Assembly (NCBI GenBank): GCA_041581055.1
Contig: JBFGCT010000002.1
Span: 1-62,423, forward strand
DNA: 62,423 bases
Origin: JBFGCT01 sp041581055
GTDB lineage: Bacteria > Actinomycetota > Acidimicrobiia > Acidimicrobiales > Ilumatobacteraceae
Direction of reading: 5' to 3'
Part shown: one piece after another, positions 23,158-30,954 of the stretch
Layout of the letters: every line of letters begins with the position of its first letter
How positions within the stretch are numbered: position 1 is the stretch's first letter
The notes under the pieces: model-generated
What the model was told of the DNA's origin: nothing
What the model saw: the letters and a program-made list of their open reading frames with translations, nothing else
The model's database searches: none
Translations under genes and position numbers: made by a program

Positions 23158-24498
23158 TCATTCCGGGTGTCGGATGCGGTTGGCGGGGACGGGTCGGTGT
23201 TGAGGTGGTGGGTTGTAGTAGATCCAGCGGCGGTCGAGGCGTTCGCCGAGCGGATGCTCGTACGTGCTCACTGGTGGTGGCGGTGGGCCCCCGGGGGGCC
23301 TGGGTTTGGCGCCGGTCTGGGCGATGGGGTTGCCGGCACCGTTGGTGAACTTGACTCCGTCGGGGTCATCGGCGTTTCCCCTGATGCCGAGTTGTCCTTG
23401 ATGGTGTGCTCGGTGGTGGTGGGGGCACAGGCAGACGAGGTTCCACGTGTCGGTGGGCCCGTGCTCGTTCCAGTGGATGATGTGATGCACATCGAGCCAG
23501 CGGTGTTGGGTGCAGCCGGGCACCCGGCAGCCCTTGTCGCGGAGTTCCACGAGGCGGCGGGTGCGGTCGGGGACGACGCGTTCGGACCGTCCGACCGACA
23601 CCGGAACCCCGTCGATCCGCAGGATGGGGGTGAGGTCGCCGTCGCAGGTCAGGTACTTGGCGAGGGTGTCGGGGATGCGGGCGCCGCGGGCGTCGAACAC
23701 GCCGCCGGTTGTGGTGTCGAGATGGGCGTTGATCCGGAACCGGTTCCGGCGCCCCGACTGCGGGATGGCGTCGACCGATCGCTGGCAGACTTCCCGGAGG
23801 GCGTCGGTCCAGCAGACGTCGGGGTTCCCGTCGTGGAACAGCCGGTCGCGGGCTTCGGTGAGGGCGTTTTCGATGATCCGGCCGGTGATCTCGTCGGTCT
23901 CGAGATGGAGCTGGAAGCGGCCGTCATCACCGAGGTGAAACGAACACCAGTCCACCGGCGCCCGCTCACCAGCCGCGCCGTCACCCGGCGAGGGCTGGGT
24001 TTCGCCGACCGGCTCGATTGCGGGTTGCGGTGTGTCCAGGTCGTCGTCCACGGCGGAGGCGTTCGGCGCGCTGTCGTTGTCGGCGGCCGGGTCGTCGGGT
24101 CGGGGGACGTCGGGGAACTGGTAGGCGGCCAGCACCGAGGACAGCTGGCGGACGGTCATCACCTTGGCGTGGGCGCAGATCTCGGCGTCGGTCCACCACG
24201 GCGCTCGCTTGGCGACCGCGGCCATCTGATCGATCGACAACTCGCCACGCCGAAACGCGTCGACACACACCGGGAGCTCTTCGACCCGTTCGGCGATCTC
24301 CACGATCTGGCGGGCCCGGTGCGCCGAGAGCCCCACCCTCCAGGTCAGGTACTGATCGGCCCGCCAGACACCGGGGCCGGACCATTCGATGGGGTTGTGG
24401 AGCAGCCAGACGGTGGCGTCGACCAGTCGTGCGTGCTGGGCATTCAGATGGCCGGAAACCTCACACAGCGTGTCCTCGATCGATTCCACTTCGATCAT
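23158..24498 (-). CDS. DUF222/13E12-type HNH endonuclease
   Basis: A 446-residue protein of the actinobacterial 13E12/DUF222 family. The long helical DUF222 domain (about residues 20-190, with SAHRARQIVEIAERV and GELSIDQMAAVAKRA) precedes a Pro/Asp-rich linker and a C-terminal HNH nuclease. The HNH motif is GCRVPGC, RWLDVHHIIHW and LVCLCPHHHRAHH. ATG 24498 was chosen because a LexA box lies directly upstream; a further upstream start would place the box inside the coding region. The biological role of this family is not established; members are often repeated and mobile. Confidence 0.85.
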   Translation of the reverse strand: MIEVESIEDTLCEVSGHLNAQHARLVDATVWLLHNPIEWSGPGVWRADQYLTWRVGLSAHRARQIVEIAERVEELPVCVDAFRRGELSIDQMAAVAKRAPWWTDAEICAHAKVMTVRQLSSVLAAYQFPDVPRPDDPAADNDSAPNASAVDDDLDTPQPAIEPVGETQPSPGDGAAGERAPVDWCSFHLGDDGRFQLHLETDEITGRIIENALTEARDRLFHDGNPDVCWTDALREVCQRSVDAIPQSGRRNRFRINAHLDTTTGGVFDARGARIPDTLAKYLTCDGDLTPILRIDGVPVSVGRSERVVPDRTRRLVELRDKGCRVPGCTQHRWLDVHHIIHWNEHGPTDTWNLVCLCPHHHRAHHQGQLGIRGNADDPDGVKFTNGAGNPIAQTGAKPRPPGGPPPPPVSTYEHPLGERLDRRWIYYNPPPQHRPVPANRIRHPE

Positions 24499-24510
24499 GT
24501 ATCCCAGTCT

Positions 24511-24526
24511 ACGAACAAACGTTCGT
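24511..24526. promoter_or_regulatory. LexA (SOS) box before the HNH gene
   Basis: ACGAACAAACGTTCGT is a perfect inverted repeat with a 4-base centre and fits the Gram-positive/actinobacterial LexA consensus CGAAC-N4-GTTCG. It lies 13 bases before ATG 24498, so the gene is probably induced by DNA damage. Confidence 0.75.
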
Positions 24527-24654
24527 ATGCCAACCCTTGATCGAGAGAAACCTCCCATGAGTTCTGGCCCGAAGGCCTCGTCGGCGCCGACCCGGAGGGC
24601 TACAGCGTCGACGACGTCCGCGGCCCGCCGACGTCCTCTGGTTCATCAGCAACT

Positions 24655-25731
24655 TCAGCCGGTCGGCCCGATCGCGATCAACTCGCCCTCCGCGCCGAGC
24701 AGGAGCAAGATCGAGTCGACGCCCGACATCGCGATCGTCTCGACCCCCGGTACGAGCGGTGTGACGTCCACGTCGTCGCCGTGATCGGTGCGGAGGAGGA
24801 ACGACCGACCTTGCTGATCGACGACGGCGATGCCGTTGGCGATCGGGACGCAGGCACTCCCGGTGACCGTCCCCGGCCCGTCGGGATCGTACGGGATGGT
24901 GAAGTGGGCGATCACCGTTCCGCCCTCGGTGAGGTCGGCGATCTGGTAGCTCGCGCCGTTGCAGAGGTGGAGCCGCCCCGCGCTGTCGAGCACGCCGCTT
25001 CCCTGGGCGTTGCCGGTCAGCTCGTGTTGCGCGACCGGCGTGCCCGTCGCCAGGTCGAGCCCGTGGAGGGTCCCGCCGGTCGTCGCCCAGACGGTGTCGG
25101 CGACGACGCCGATCGGGAGCGGTGGCTGTTCGAGCGCGGCGCGCCACCGCTCGTCGCCGGTGCCGACGTCGAACAGGACCACCTCGCCGTGCTGCGCGGC
25201 CGACACGGTCAACACGCCCTCGGGGGCCGGGAGGACGTCCAACACGTCGTCGTCGTGGAGCCAATCCGTTGTGCCGTCGGCGGCGACGACGCCGAACCTG
25301 TGCGGTGCGCTGCCGCGCATCAACCGCACCAGCAGCCGGTCGTCGGGCAAGCCGGTGACGATCGCGTCGTCGGCGTCGGACGGCGTGCGCCACACCGGCC
25401 GAAGGCTCCCGTCGGCCTCCCAGCGGGCGACCTCGCCGTCCGGCGCCATCACGACCGGACGGCTGCGGTAGCCGGGCGCGAGATACGCGATGGGGGCGTC
25501 GACGACGGGCCACGGCGACATCGACGGGGCGCTCGGTTCGGTCGGCAACGCCTCTGCCCACCCGGCCGTGCCAGAGACGACGACGGCGGAACCCGCGAAC
25601 CTGGCCACTCGGCGATGAGCCCCCTGCGGATCGCCGTCGACGGACCACAACACCTCGGCGCCGATCGGCGGCAGGACCGGTTGCCCGCCCAGGTCGAGCG
25701 CGCCAACCGTGTAGTCGGCGATCGCGGTCAC
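24655..25731 (-). CDS. Beta-propeller protein at the end of the eCIS operon
   Basis: A 358-residue protein built of repeated beta-strand units resembling PQQ/WD propeller blades (GEVVLFDVGTGDERWRAAL, GTLHGLDLATGTPVAQHEL, GIAVVDQQGRSFLL). No signal peptide or membrane segment. Its GTG start overlaps the stop of the large DUF4157 gene (GTGA), so it is co-translated with that candidate toxin and may be its immunity, chaperone or binding partner. It could also be a particle component. No enzyme motif is seen. Confidence 0.7.
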   Translation of the reverse strand: MTAIADYTVGALDLGGQPVLPPIGAEVLWSVDGDPQGAHRRVARFAGSAVVVSGTAGWAEALPTEPSAPSMSPWPVVDAPIAYLAPGYRSRPVVMAPDGEVARWEADGSLRPVWRTPSDADDAIVTGLPDDRLLVRLMRGSAPHRFGVVAADGTTDWLHDDDVLDVLPAPEGVLTVSAAQHGEVVLFDVGTGDERWRAALEQPPLPIGVVADTVWATTGGTLHGLDLATGTPVAQHELTGNAQGSGVLDSAGRLHLCNGASYQIADLTEGGTVIAHFTIPYDPDGPGTVTGSACVPIANGIAVVDQQGRSFLLRTDHGDDVDVTPLVPGVETIAMSGVDSILLLLGAEGELIAIGPTG

Positions 25732-28700
25732 TGCGAACCCCCGGCCCCCGCTGTCGGGCCCGCCCAGATCGTCACCGCGTCGGCGTGCCGGGCGAACGCG
25801 GCGCGCAACGCCTGCTGCTGTGGCGTGGTCAGCTGGGGCATCTGGGCGATCGCGTCCTCCATGCCGAGCCGCATCGTTTCCCTGATCTCGGCGGCGGTGC
25901 GCGGGGCGGGGGAGCGGAAGACCCAGCGGGTCGACAGCAGCGCGTTCGGGTCCGTCCCGGACCTCGTCCCGATGATCATGTCGCGACGATATTGACTGCG
26001 CAGCGAACTGCCGAACCAGCGGCTCCAGTCCTTCATCTCGTAGCGCGTCCCGTCGGTTCCGATGATGTCGTAGATCCTGATCGCCTCACGGCCTCCCTCC
26101 GTCGGGATCGCGCTCTCCCGCACCTCGAAGGCGCGGACGCCACTCACGCCGAGCTCGCGCAGCCCGAACTCCATCTGCAGTGTCCCGCCGCGCCATTGGT
26201 TGCGGCTCGTCACCATCGTCCGCAGGACCCCCTCGGCGCCCGGCGTTCCCGCCTCGAGGAACTCGCCGAACGCCCGCAACATCAGGTTGCGCTCCGCGGC
26301 CGTACGCGCCCGCAGGTTGATGCTGTCGAACAGCACTCCGGCGCGCGCCATGTGCAGCACGCCGCGCAGCTCCGCGACCCCCAGGCCCCGGGCGCCGCGC
26401 GTGAAGTGCAGCGCCTCGCCGACCTGCTCGATGGTCATGTCCGCCAATCTCCCCGACCGGAGTCGCGCGTCGATGTCGGGGCCGAGGCGCCGACGCACGC
26501 GCTCGAGCGCCTGCCGGCCCAGATCAGCGGTCCGGGCGTCGACCGCCCGCTCGGCCCGCGTGAGGAGTCGGTCGGTGTTCTCGAGTGTGCGGGCCAGCCG
26601 TTGGGAGCGCGGCACCAGCCGGGCGACCGCCTCGACCTCGGCGAGGTTCGAGAGCCCGAACCGTCCCGCTCGCCCGACGACCTCCTGCTGACGGGACTTG
26701 AGCGTCTCCTGTCGGGCGCGCAGCGGATCGACGGGTGCCGACGGCGGGACGCGGGCGGGGAGGGGCCGGGTCGCCCCGGTCTGCGGCGACGGGACGCGGG
26801 TCGGTGCGGTCGAGGTCGCCGGGCGGGGCGCCGTCTCCGCCCCGGTTCGGCCGCCCGCCGGCTCGGTCGCCGCGCCGGTTCCCTGACCGGGGCGGCCGGC
26901 CGCTGGCTCGGTCGCCGCGCCGGTTCCCTGACCGGTTCGGCCGCCCGCCGGCTCGGCCGCCGCGCTCGTTCCCTCGACCGGTCGAAACGAGAGCTGGCGT
27001 CCACCCACGCGTACCTGCAGCGATCCACCCGGCCCATCGGTGACGTTCTCCGGACCGTAGAACTGGCGGATGCGGGCCTCGGCGCCGGCCGGGAAGCGGA
27101 ACGAGTCGCCGGCCTGGGTCTCCGGGGTGATCCTGGTGCTGGCGAGGAACTGCACCTCGCGGAGGCTGCGCAGCGCGTCGTCGATGCGGGACACCTCGCG
27201 CGCGGTCTGCGCGTCGGCCGTGCGATCTCCCGCCGCCCGGAGCTCCCGGCCGATCGTCTCGGCCATCGCCCGCTGCCGGAGGAGCATCGCCCGCTGCCGC
27301 CCGATCAGGGCGTTCGCCTCGGCGGTCGGCTGCGACGCCGCGGTCGTGAAGGCGGCGAGGTCTCGTTGCAGCACCGTGATGTCGCTGTTCAGCGTGCCGA
27401 TCCGACCCTCCAGGCGCGCCAACCGCCGACCCCGGGCCCACAGTTGGGCGCGAGCGGTGAGCGGTCGCGCCAGCACGCCACCGACCTCGAGCATCCCGAG
27501 CGTCAAGATGTTCTCGAACAGCAGGAGATAGAGGTCCTCGCCCTGCGGGTAATGGCCGTGCTCGCGCCGGTAGCCGTCCAGGCTCATACCGAGGAAGGCA
27601 GCGCCCGTACCGGTCACCCGGAACGCGGCAACACCGCGCTGGGCGGCCACACTCGCCTCGTACGCCTCCTCGCCCCCGACGATCGCCGTGGCGCCCGAAC
27701 GCCCGACCGCGTTCAGCGCCGCGCCCAGCGCCTTGAAGATCCCGAACATGGCGATGTTCTGGAGGGCGCGGATCCCGAATTGGGCCTCGGCACTCCGCGG
27801 GTCGTTCGGATCGATGAACTGCTGCCCGGTCACCCCGGCGGCGCCGGCCTCGAGCCCCGTCAGCACGACGCCGCCGACGATGATCTCGGTGGCGATGAAC
27901 GCGGCCGACCCCTCGGCGAAGAGCAGCCCGGCGACGGCTGCGCCGGCGGCCTGGGCGACGAGTACCAGGACGACGGTCGCGGCGACCGCACCGACGATGC
28001 CGAGCACCGCAAACACGGTCTGACCGTGCGCCCGGGCGGCAACGCGGTTCGCCCACATCTGCTCGGCCATCGAGTTGAAGCTCGACGCGCTGCCGGCGAG
28101 CGCGTCCGGGAAGATGCCAGGGGTCTGGCCGCCATGGGGGTAGTCGCGCCCTCGCAGGCCGAAGCCCATGCGGGCGTACGCCATGTCTCGAACCGAGTTG
28201 CCGAACGCGCCTTCGGCGTGGATTGCAGCCATCCGCCACAGGCGAAGCTGTTCGGCGACCTCGGCCACCTGGTTGGCGTTCCGCCGTAGCCGGTGGCCCA
28301 GCATCTCGAGATCGATCGATCCGAATTGAACACCCAGGGATATCTCGCGGGCCGACTGAGGGTTGTCGAGCAGCGCATGGACGCCGAGTCGTTCGGCACC
28401 TTCGAGCCCCATCACCTGGAGGGCGTTCTCCTGGGCTTCGGCGCTGAGCAACGGGTACCCGAGCACGAAGACCTTGAGCGCGTCGGGGTTCTGCGACAGT
28501 GTGCGCATCTCGCGCTCGGCCGCCCTCAGGGAATCGACAGCGATCCGCTGCCCGACCGCCTCGACCTCGTTGATCACCACCTCGCCGACGTCGTTCGCCA
28601 GCAGGTCGCGGTTGTTCAGGAGCTGTCGGAACGCGGGGTCGCCCGACTCGCGCGTGGTTTCGATCAGCAGGAATCGGCGCACGAGCGGACCCATCCGCCG

Positions 28701-30332
28701 CGCTCGTTCGAGGAAGAAGTGCAGCGGTCGCTGCGAGCCGCCGTCGACGTCGTAGTTCGACGAGCGGTTGAAGTCGTCCGCCCGCTCCGTGAAGGTGCGT
28801 TTGGCCTGGTAGTAGGTCCAATTGATCTCGACGAGCCCGCGGGTGGTCCGGACGTTCAGCGAGGTGAAGTCCTGATTGGGGCGCGACTCGAGGTCGGTGA
28901 TCTGGTCATAAGTCAGCCGATCGAGCTCGGCCCACCGGGCGATCGCCTCGGCGTGCGTGTACGGGATCCGACCGTACGAACCGCCACCCATGTGGAACAC
29001 CTCGCACTCCTCGGCGTCGCCCTGCGTACCCCGCTTGGCGTCGTACGCCGACCGGTAGTACAGATCGCCGAGGTCGTCGAGCGATCCGAGTTCGGCGCCG
29101 TTGAGCCAGATGCCAGAGATCGTGCTGCCGGGGAAGTGGTCGGTCGGCGCGAGATCGGGGCGCTCTCCGCGGACGTATTCGGCGGCCCGGCGCATGGCCT
29201 CGTTGGTCATGCCCCATGCGACGAACTGGCCGTCGGCCGTGGCGATGCCGGCCCACTTCGTGTCGGGATGGGTGCGAGCGAACTCGGCCAGCTCGGCGCG
29301 CGTCGCGAAGGACCACGTCCGCGGCTGCCACTCCCTCGGCTCCACTTCGAGCGTGGGCTCCTCGCCGATCACGATCGGGAGGTCGGGCGTCTCGACCCAG
29401 TTGGCGATATACCGATTGCTCACTTCGGTCGGGCCGCGGTGCGCGGTCGACGACCCGTCGGCGTTGCTCAGCGACAGGCTTCCGGGGGCCTCGAACTGGT
29501 GCCGGACGACCGCGACCGCCCCGAGCTCGCCCCAGTTGACCATCTGTTGCTCGACCGAGCGATCCACCTCCGCGGTCACCCGGAAGCCGGCGACGATCCG
29601 GAGGTTGGCCCCACCCGGCGCGGTGTCGATGTAGATCGCCGGTGACCGACCCGCTTGCGGCGTCCAGCCGAGCCGCGCCCACTGGCGGCCCCGGTACGAG
29701 ATGACCATCGTGCCGGCGGCCTCGTCGAGGGCGAAGTCGTAGGTCGATCCGATCTGCACTTCGGCGGTGCCCGTGGCCGGGGCTTCCTGGAGCTGGACTC
29801 GCGGAGCATCCGGTCTGCGCTGCTGCTGGACGACGTGCGCCACCTCGTGGGCGATCAGGCGGCGGCCACCGTCGGTCGCCGGATCGTACGCGCCGGGGGC
29901 GAAGCCGATGGCGGTCCCGCTCGTGTACGCGACGGCGGCGTACCGCTCGGCGGTGCGACCGGCCTCGGCATCGGTGCGGACTCTGACCGACGACAGGTCC
30001 GCTCCGAGTTCGCTCCCGAAGGCCGTCGCCAGCCGGGCTGGGAGTGGCCGACTCCCGTCCGGCTCGGCTGGTGGCTCGGCGGCGCCGTGCGCGGACCCGG
30101 GCAACCGGGCCGTCATCCGACCGGCAAGTCGGTCGGCCTCCTCCTCCCAGGCGCTTCCGGGTTCGCCGACGCCGGCACGGGCACGAGGACCCGCGGCGTT
30201 CCCGATCGCCCGACCGAGCGCGACCTGCCGGCCCGTCGGCCCGGCAGGCCCTTTCGGCCGATCCGGGGATGGCCGGGTCGACGTGGTGACTCGGTCGTTC
30301 GAGCCCTCGACGTGGCGGGTGCCGTTCGCCAC
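25728..30332 (-). CDS. Giant DUF4157 protein, candidate eCIS effector
   Basis: 1534 residues. Residues about 58-172 form a DUF4157 (eCIS-core) domain with HEVAHVVQQQ (H162-E163-H166), the zincin-like motif typical of eCIS cargo and core proteins. The middle is mostly helical, with a hydrophobic stretch (VFAVLGIVGAVAATVVLVLV onward, near residues 770-850) like a pore or channel segment. A Thr/Gly/Ala/Pro repeat linker leads to the C-terminal part. The last 115 residues contain YDIIGTDGTRYEMKDW (E1432-x-K1434), reminiscent of ExK nuclease folds of polymorphic toxins. The start is a GTG 7 bases after the previous stop; its ribosome site is weak. Toxin function is inference. Confidence 0.78.
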   Translation of the reverse strand: MANGTRHVEGSNDRVTTSTRPSPDRPKGPAGPTGRQVALGRAIGNAAGPRARAGVGEPGSAWEEEADRLAGRMTARLPGSAHGAAEPPAEPDGSRPLPARLATAFGSELGADLSSVRVRTDAEAGRTAERYAAVAYTSGTAIGFAPGAYDPATDGGRRLIAHEVAHVVQQQRRPDAPRVQLQEAPATGTAEVQIGSTYDFALDEAAGTMVISYRGRQWARLGWTPQAGRSPAIYIDTAPGGANLRIVAGFRVTAEVDRSVEQQMVNWGELGAVAVVRHQFEAPGSLSLSNADGSSTAHRGPTEVSNRYIANWVETPDLPIVIGEEPTLEVEPREWQPRTWSFATRAELAEFARTHPDTKWAGIATADGQFVAWGMTNEAMRRAAEYVRGERPDLAPTDHFPGSTISGIWLNGAELGSLDDLGDLYYRSAYDAKRGTQGDAEECEVFHMGGGSYGRIPYTHAEAIARWAELDRLTYDQITDLESRPNQDFTSLNVRTTRGLVEINWTYYQAKRTFTERADDFNRSSNYDVDGGSQRPLHFFLERARRMGPLVRRFLLIETTRESGDPAFRQLLNNRDLLANDVGEVVINEVEAVGQRIAVDSLRAAEREMRTLSQNPDALKVFVLGYPLLSAEAQENALQVMGLEGAERLGVHALLDNPQSAREISLGVQFGSIDLEMLGHRLRRNANQVAEVAEQLRLWRMAAIHAEGAFGNSVRDMAYARMGFGLRGRDYPHGGQTPGIFPDALAGSASSFNSMAEQMWANRVAARAHGQTVFAVLGIVGAVAATVVLVLVAQAAGAAVAGLLFAEGSAAFIATEIIVGGVVLTGLEAGAAGVTGQQFIDPNDPRSAEAQFGIRALQNIAMFGIFKALGAALNAVGRSGATAIVGGEEAYEASVAAQRGVAAFRVTGTGAAFLGMSLDGYRREHGHYPQGEDLYLLLFENILTLGMLEVGGVLARPLTARAQLWARGRRLARLEGRIGTLNSDITVLQRDLAAFTTAASQPTAEANALIGRQRAMLLRQRAMAETIGRELRAAGDRTADAQTAREVSRIDDALRSLREVQFLASTRITPETQAGDSFRFPAGAEARIRQFYGPENVTDGPGGSLQVRVGGRQLSFRPVEGTSAAAEPAGGRTGQGTGAATEPAAGRPGQGTGAATEPAGGRTGAETAPRPATSTAPTRVPSPQTGATRPLPARVPPSAPVDPLRARQETLKSRQQEVVGRAGRFGLSNLAEVEAVARLVPRSQRLARTLENTDRLLTRAERAVDARTADLGRQALERVRRRLGPDIDARLRSGRLADMTIEQVGEALHFTRGARGLGVAELRGVLHMARAGVLFDSINLRARTAAERNLMLRAFGEFLEAGTPGAEGVLRTMVTSRNQWRGGTLQMEFGLRELGVSGVRAFEVRESAIPTEGGREAIRIYDIIGTDGTRYEMKDWSRWFGSSLRSQYRRDMIIGTRSGTDPNALLSTRWVFRSPAPRTAAEIRETMRLGMEDAIAQMPQLTTPQQQALRAAFARHADAVTIWAGPTAGAGGSQ
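26842..26975 (-). repeat. 45-bp repeats in the DUF4157 linker
   Basis: About three copies of a 45-bp unit encode a 15-residue repeat of the kind GRTGQGTGAATEPAA inside the large DUF4157 gene. They separate the central helical part from the C-terminal region and make a flexible linker. Confidence 0.7.
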
Positions 30333-30339
30333 GCCCGGC

Positions 30340-30945
30340 TCAGCGCTCGGACTGGTCGCGGCCGAAGCAGAACGCGCACCGGTCGTAGCCGAGTTCCTCC
30401 GCTTCGGTCAGATCGGAGAGGTAGAAGCGGTGATCGACCCGGATGTCCCGCTCGTGGCACGCCCCGGTCAGGTGTTCGACGTCGTGGACCTCCAGCGTGC
30501 TGGCGTTGCCGAGCCACCGCGTCGGCACCGCGCCGGGCACGAACCCGCGGGGCGTCAGATCGACGACGATCGCCCGCTCGAACGTCGTCGCGGTGGTCAC
30601 GACGATCGACGGGTGGGCGAAGCCGGACAGCAGCGTCCCGCTGCCGGGTCGTTGGTCGGCGTCACCGCCGAAGAGGCCACACTCCCGAATCTCGCCGAGG
30701 TCGTCGCCGGCCGCGAAGCGGGCGGCGAAGCGCACCCGCGTCGTCGGGCTGGCGCTCACGTCACCTGCCTCGTCGAGGTACTCGACGGTGTCCACCGGCC
30801 GCCGCGCCACCTCGTGGCGAAGGCCGGTCGCCTCCCGGGCCGGTGCGGCGTCACCGGTGCCGATGGCGATGAACAGCTCGCCGGGCAGCGACGAGTCGCC
30901 GGCGAGCATCGCCGCCAGCGCTCGGTAGAACTCGGTGGACAGCAT
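30340..30945 (-). CDS. Tail fibre/collar-like protein with Ada-like zinc site
   Basis: A 201-residue protein. The N-terminal part (about residues 1-135: TEFYRALAAMLAGDSS, RVRFAARFAAGDDLGEIRECGLFGG) looks like phage-tail fibre or collar proteins and resembles the gene at 35520-36041. The C-terminal 50 residues (NASTLEVHDVEHLTGACH, EAEELGYDRCAFCFG) show the pattern H...C/H...EA...GY..C..C of Ada-type zinc-binding modules. A zinc-stabilised tip or receptor-binding module is a plausible role. It precedes the giant DUF4157 gene by 7 bases. Confidence 0.65.
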   Translation of the reverse strand: MLSTEFYRALAAMLAGDSSLPGELFIAIGTGDAAPAREATGLRHEVARRPVDTVEYLDEAGDVSASPTTRVRFAARFAAGDDLGEIRECGLFGGDADQRPGSGTLLSGFAHPSIVVTTATTFERAIVVDLTPRGFVPGAVPTRWLGNASTLEVHDVEHLTGACHERDIRVDHRFYLSDLTEAEELGYDRCAFCFGRDQSER

Positions 30946-30954
30946 CGCCGCGCC

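Noticed and set aside
26524..28821. A 765-residue minus-strand ORF inside the large DUF4157 gene
   Set aside because: Arginine-rich shadow in another frame; the DUF4157 frame is continuous and has clear domain structure.
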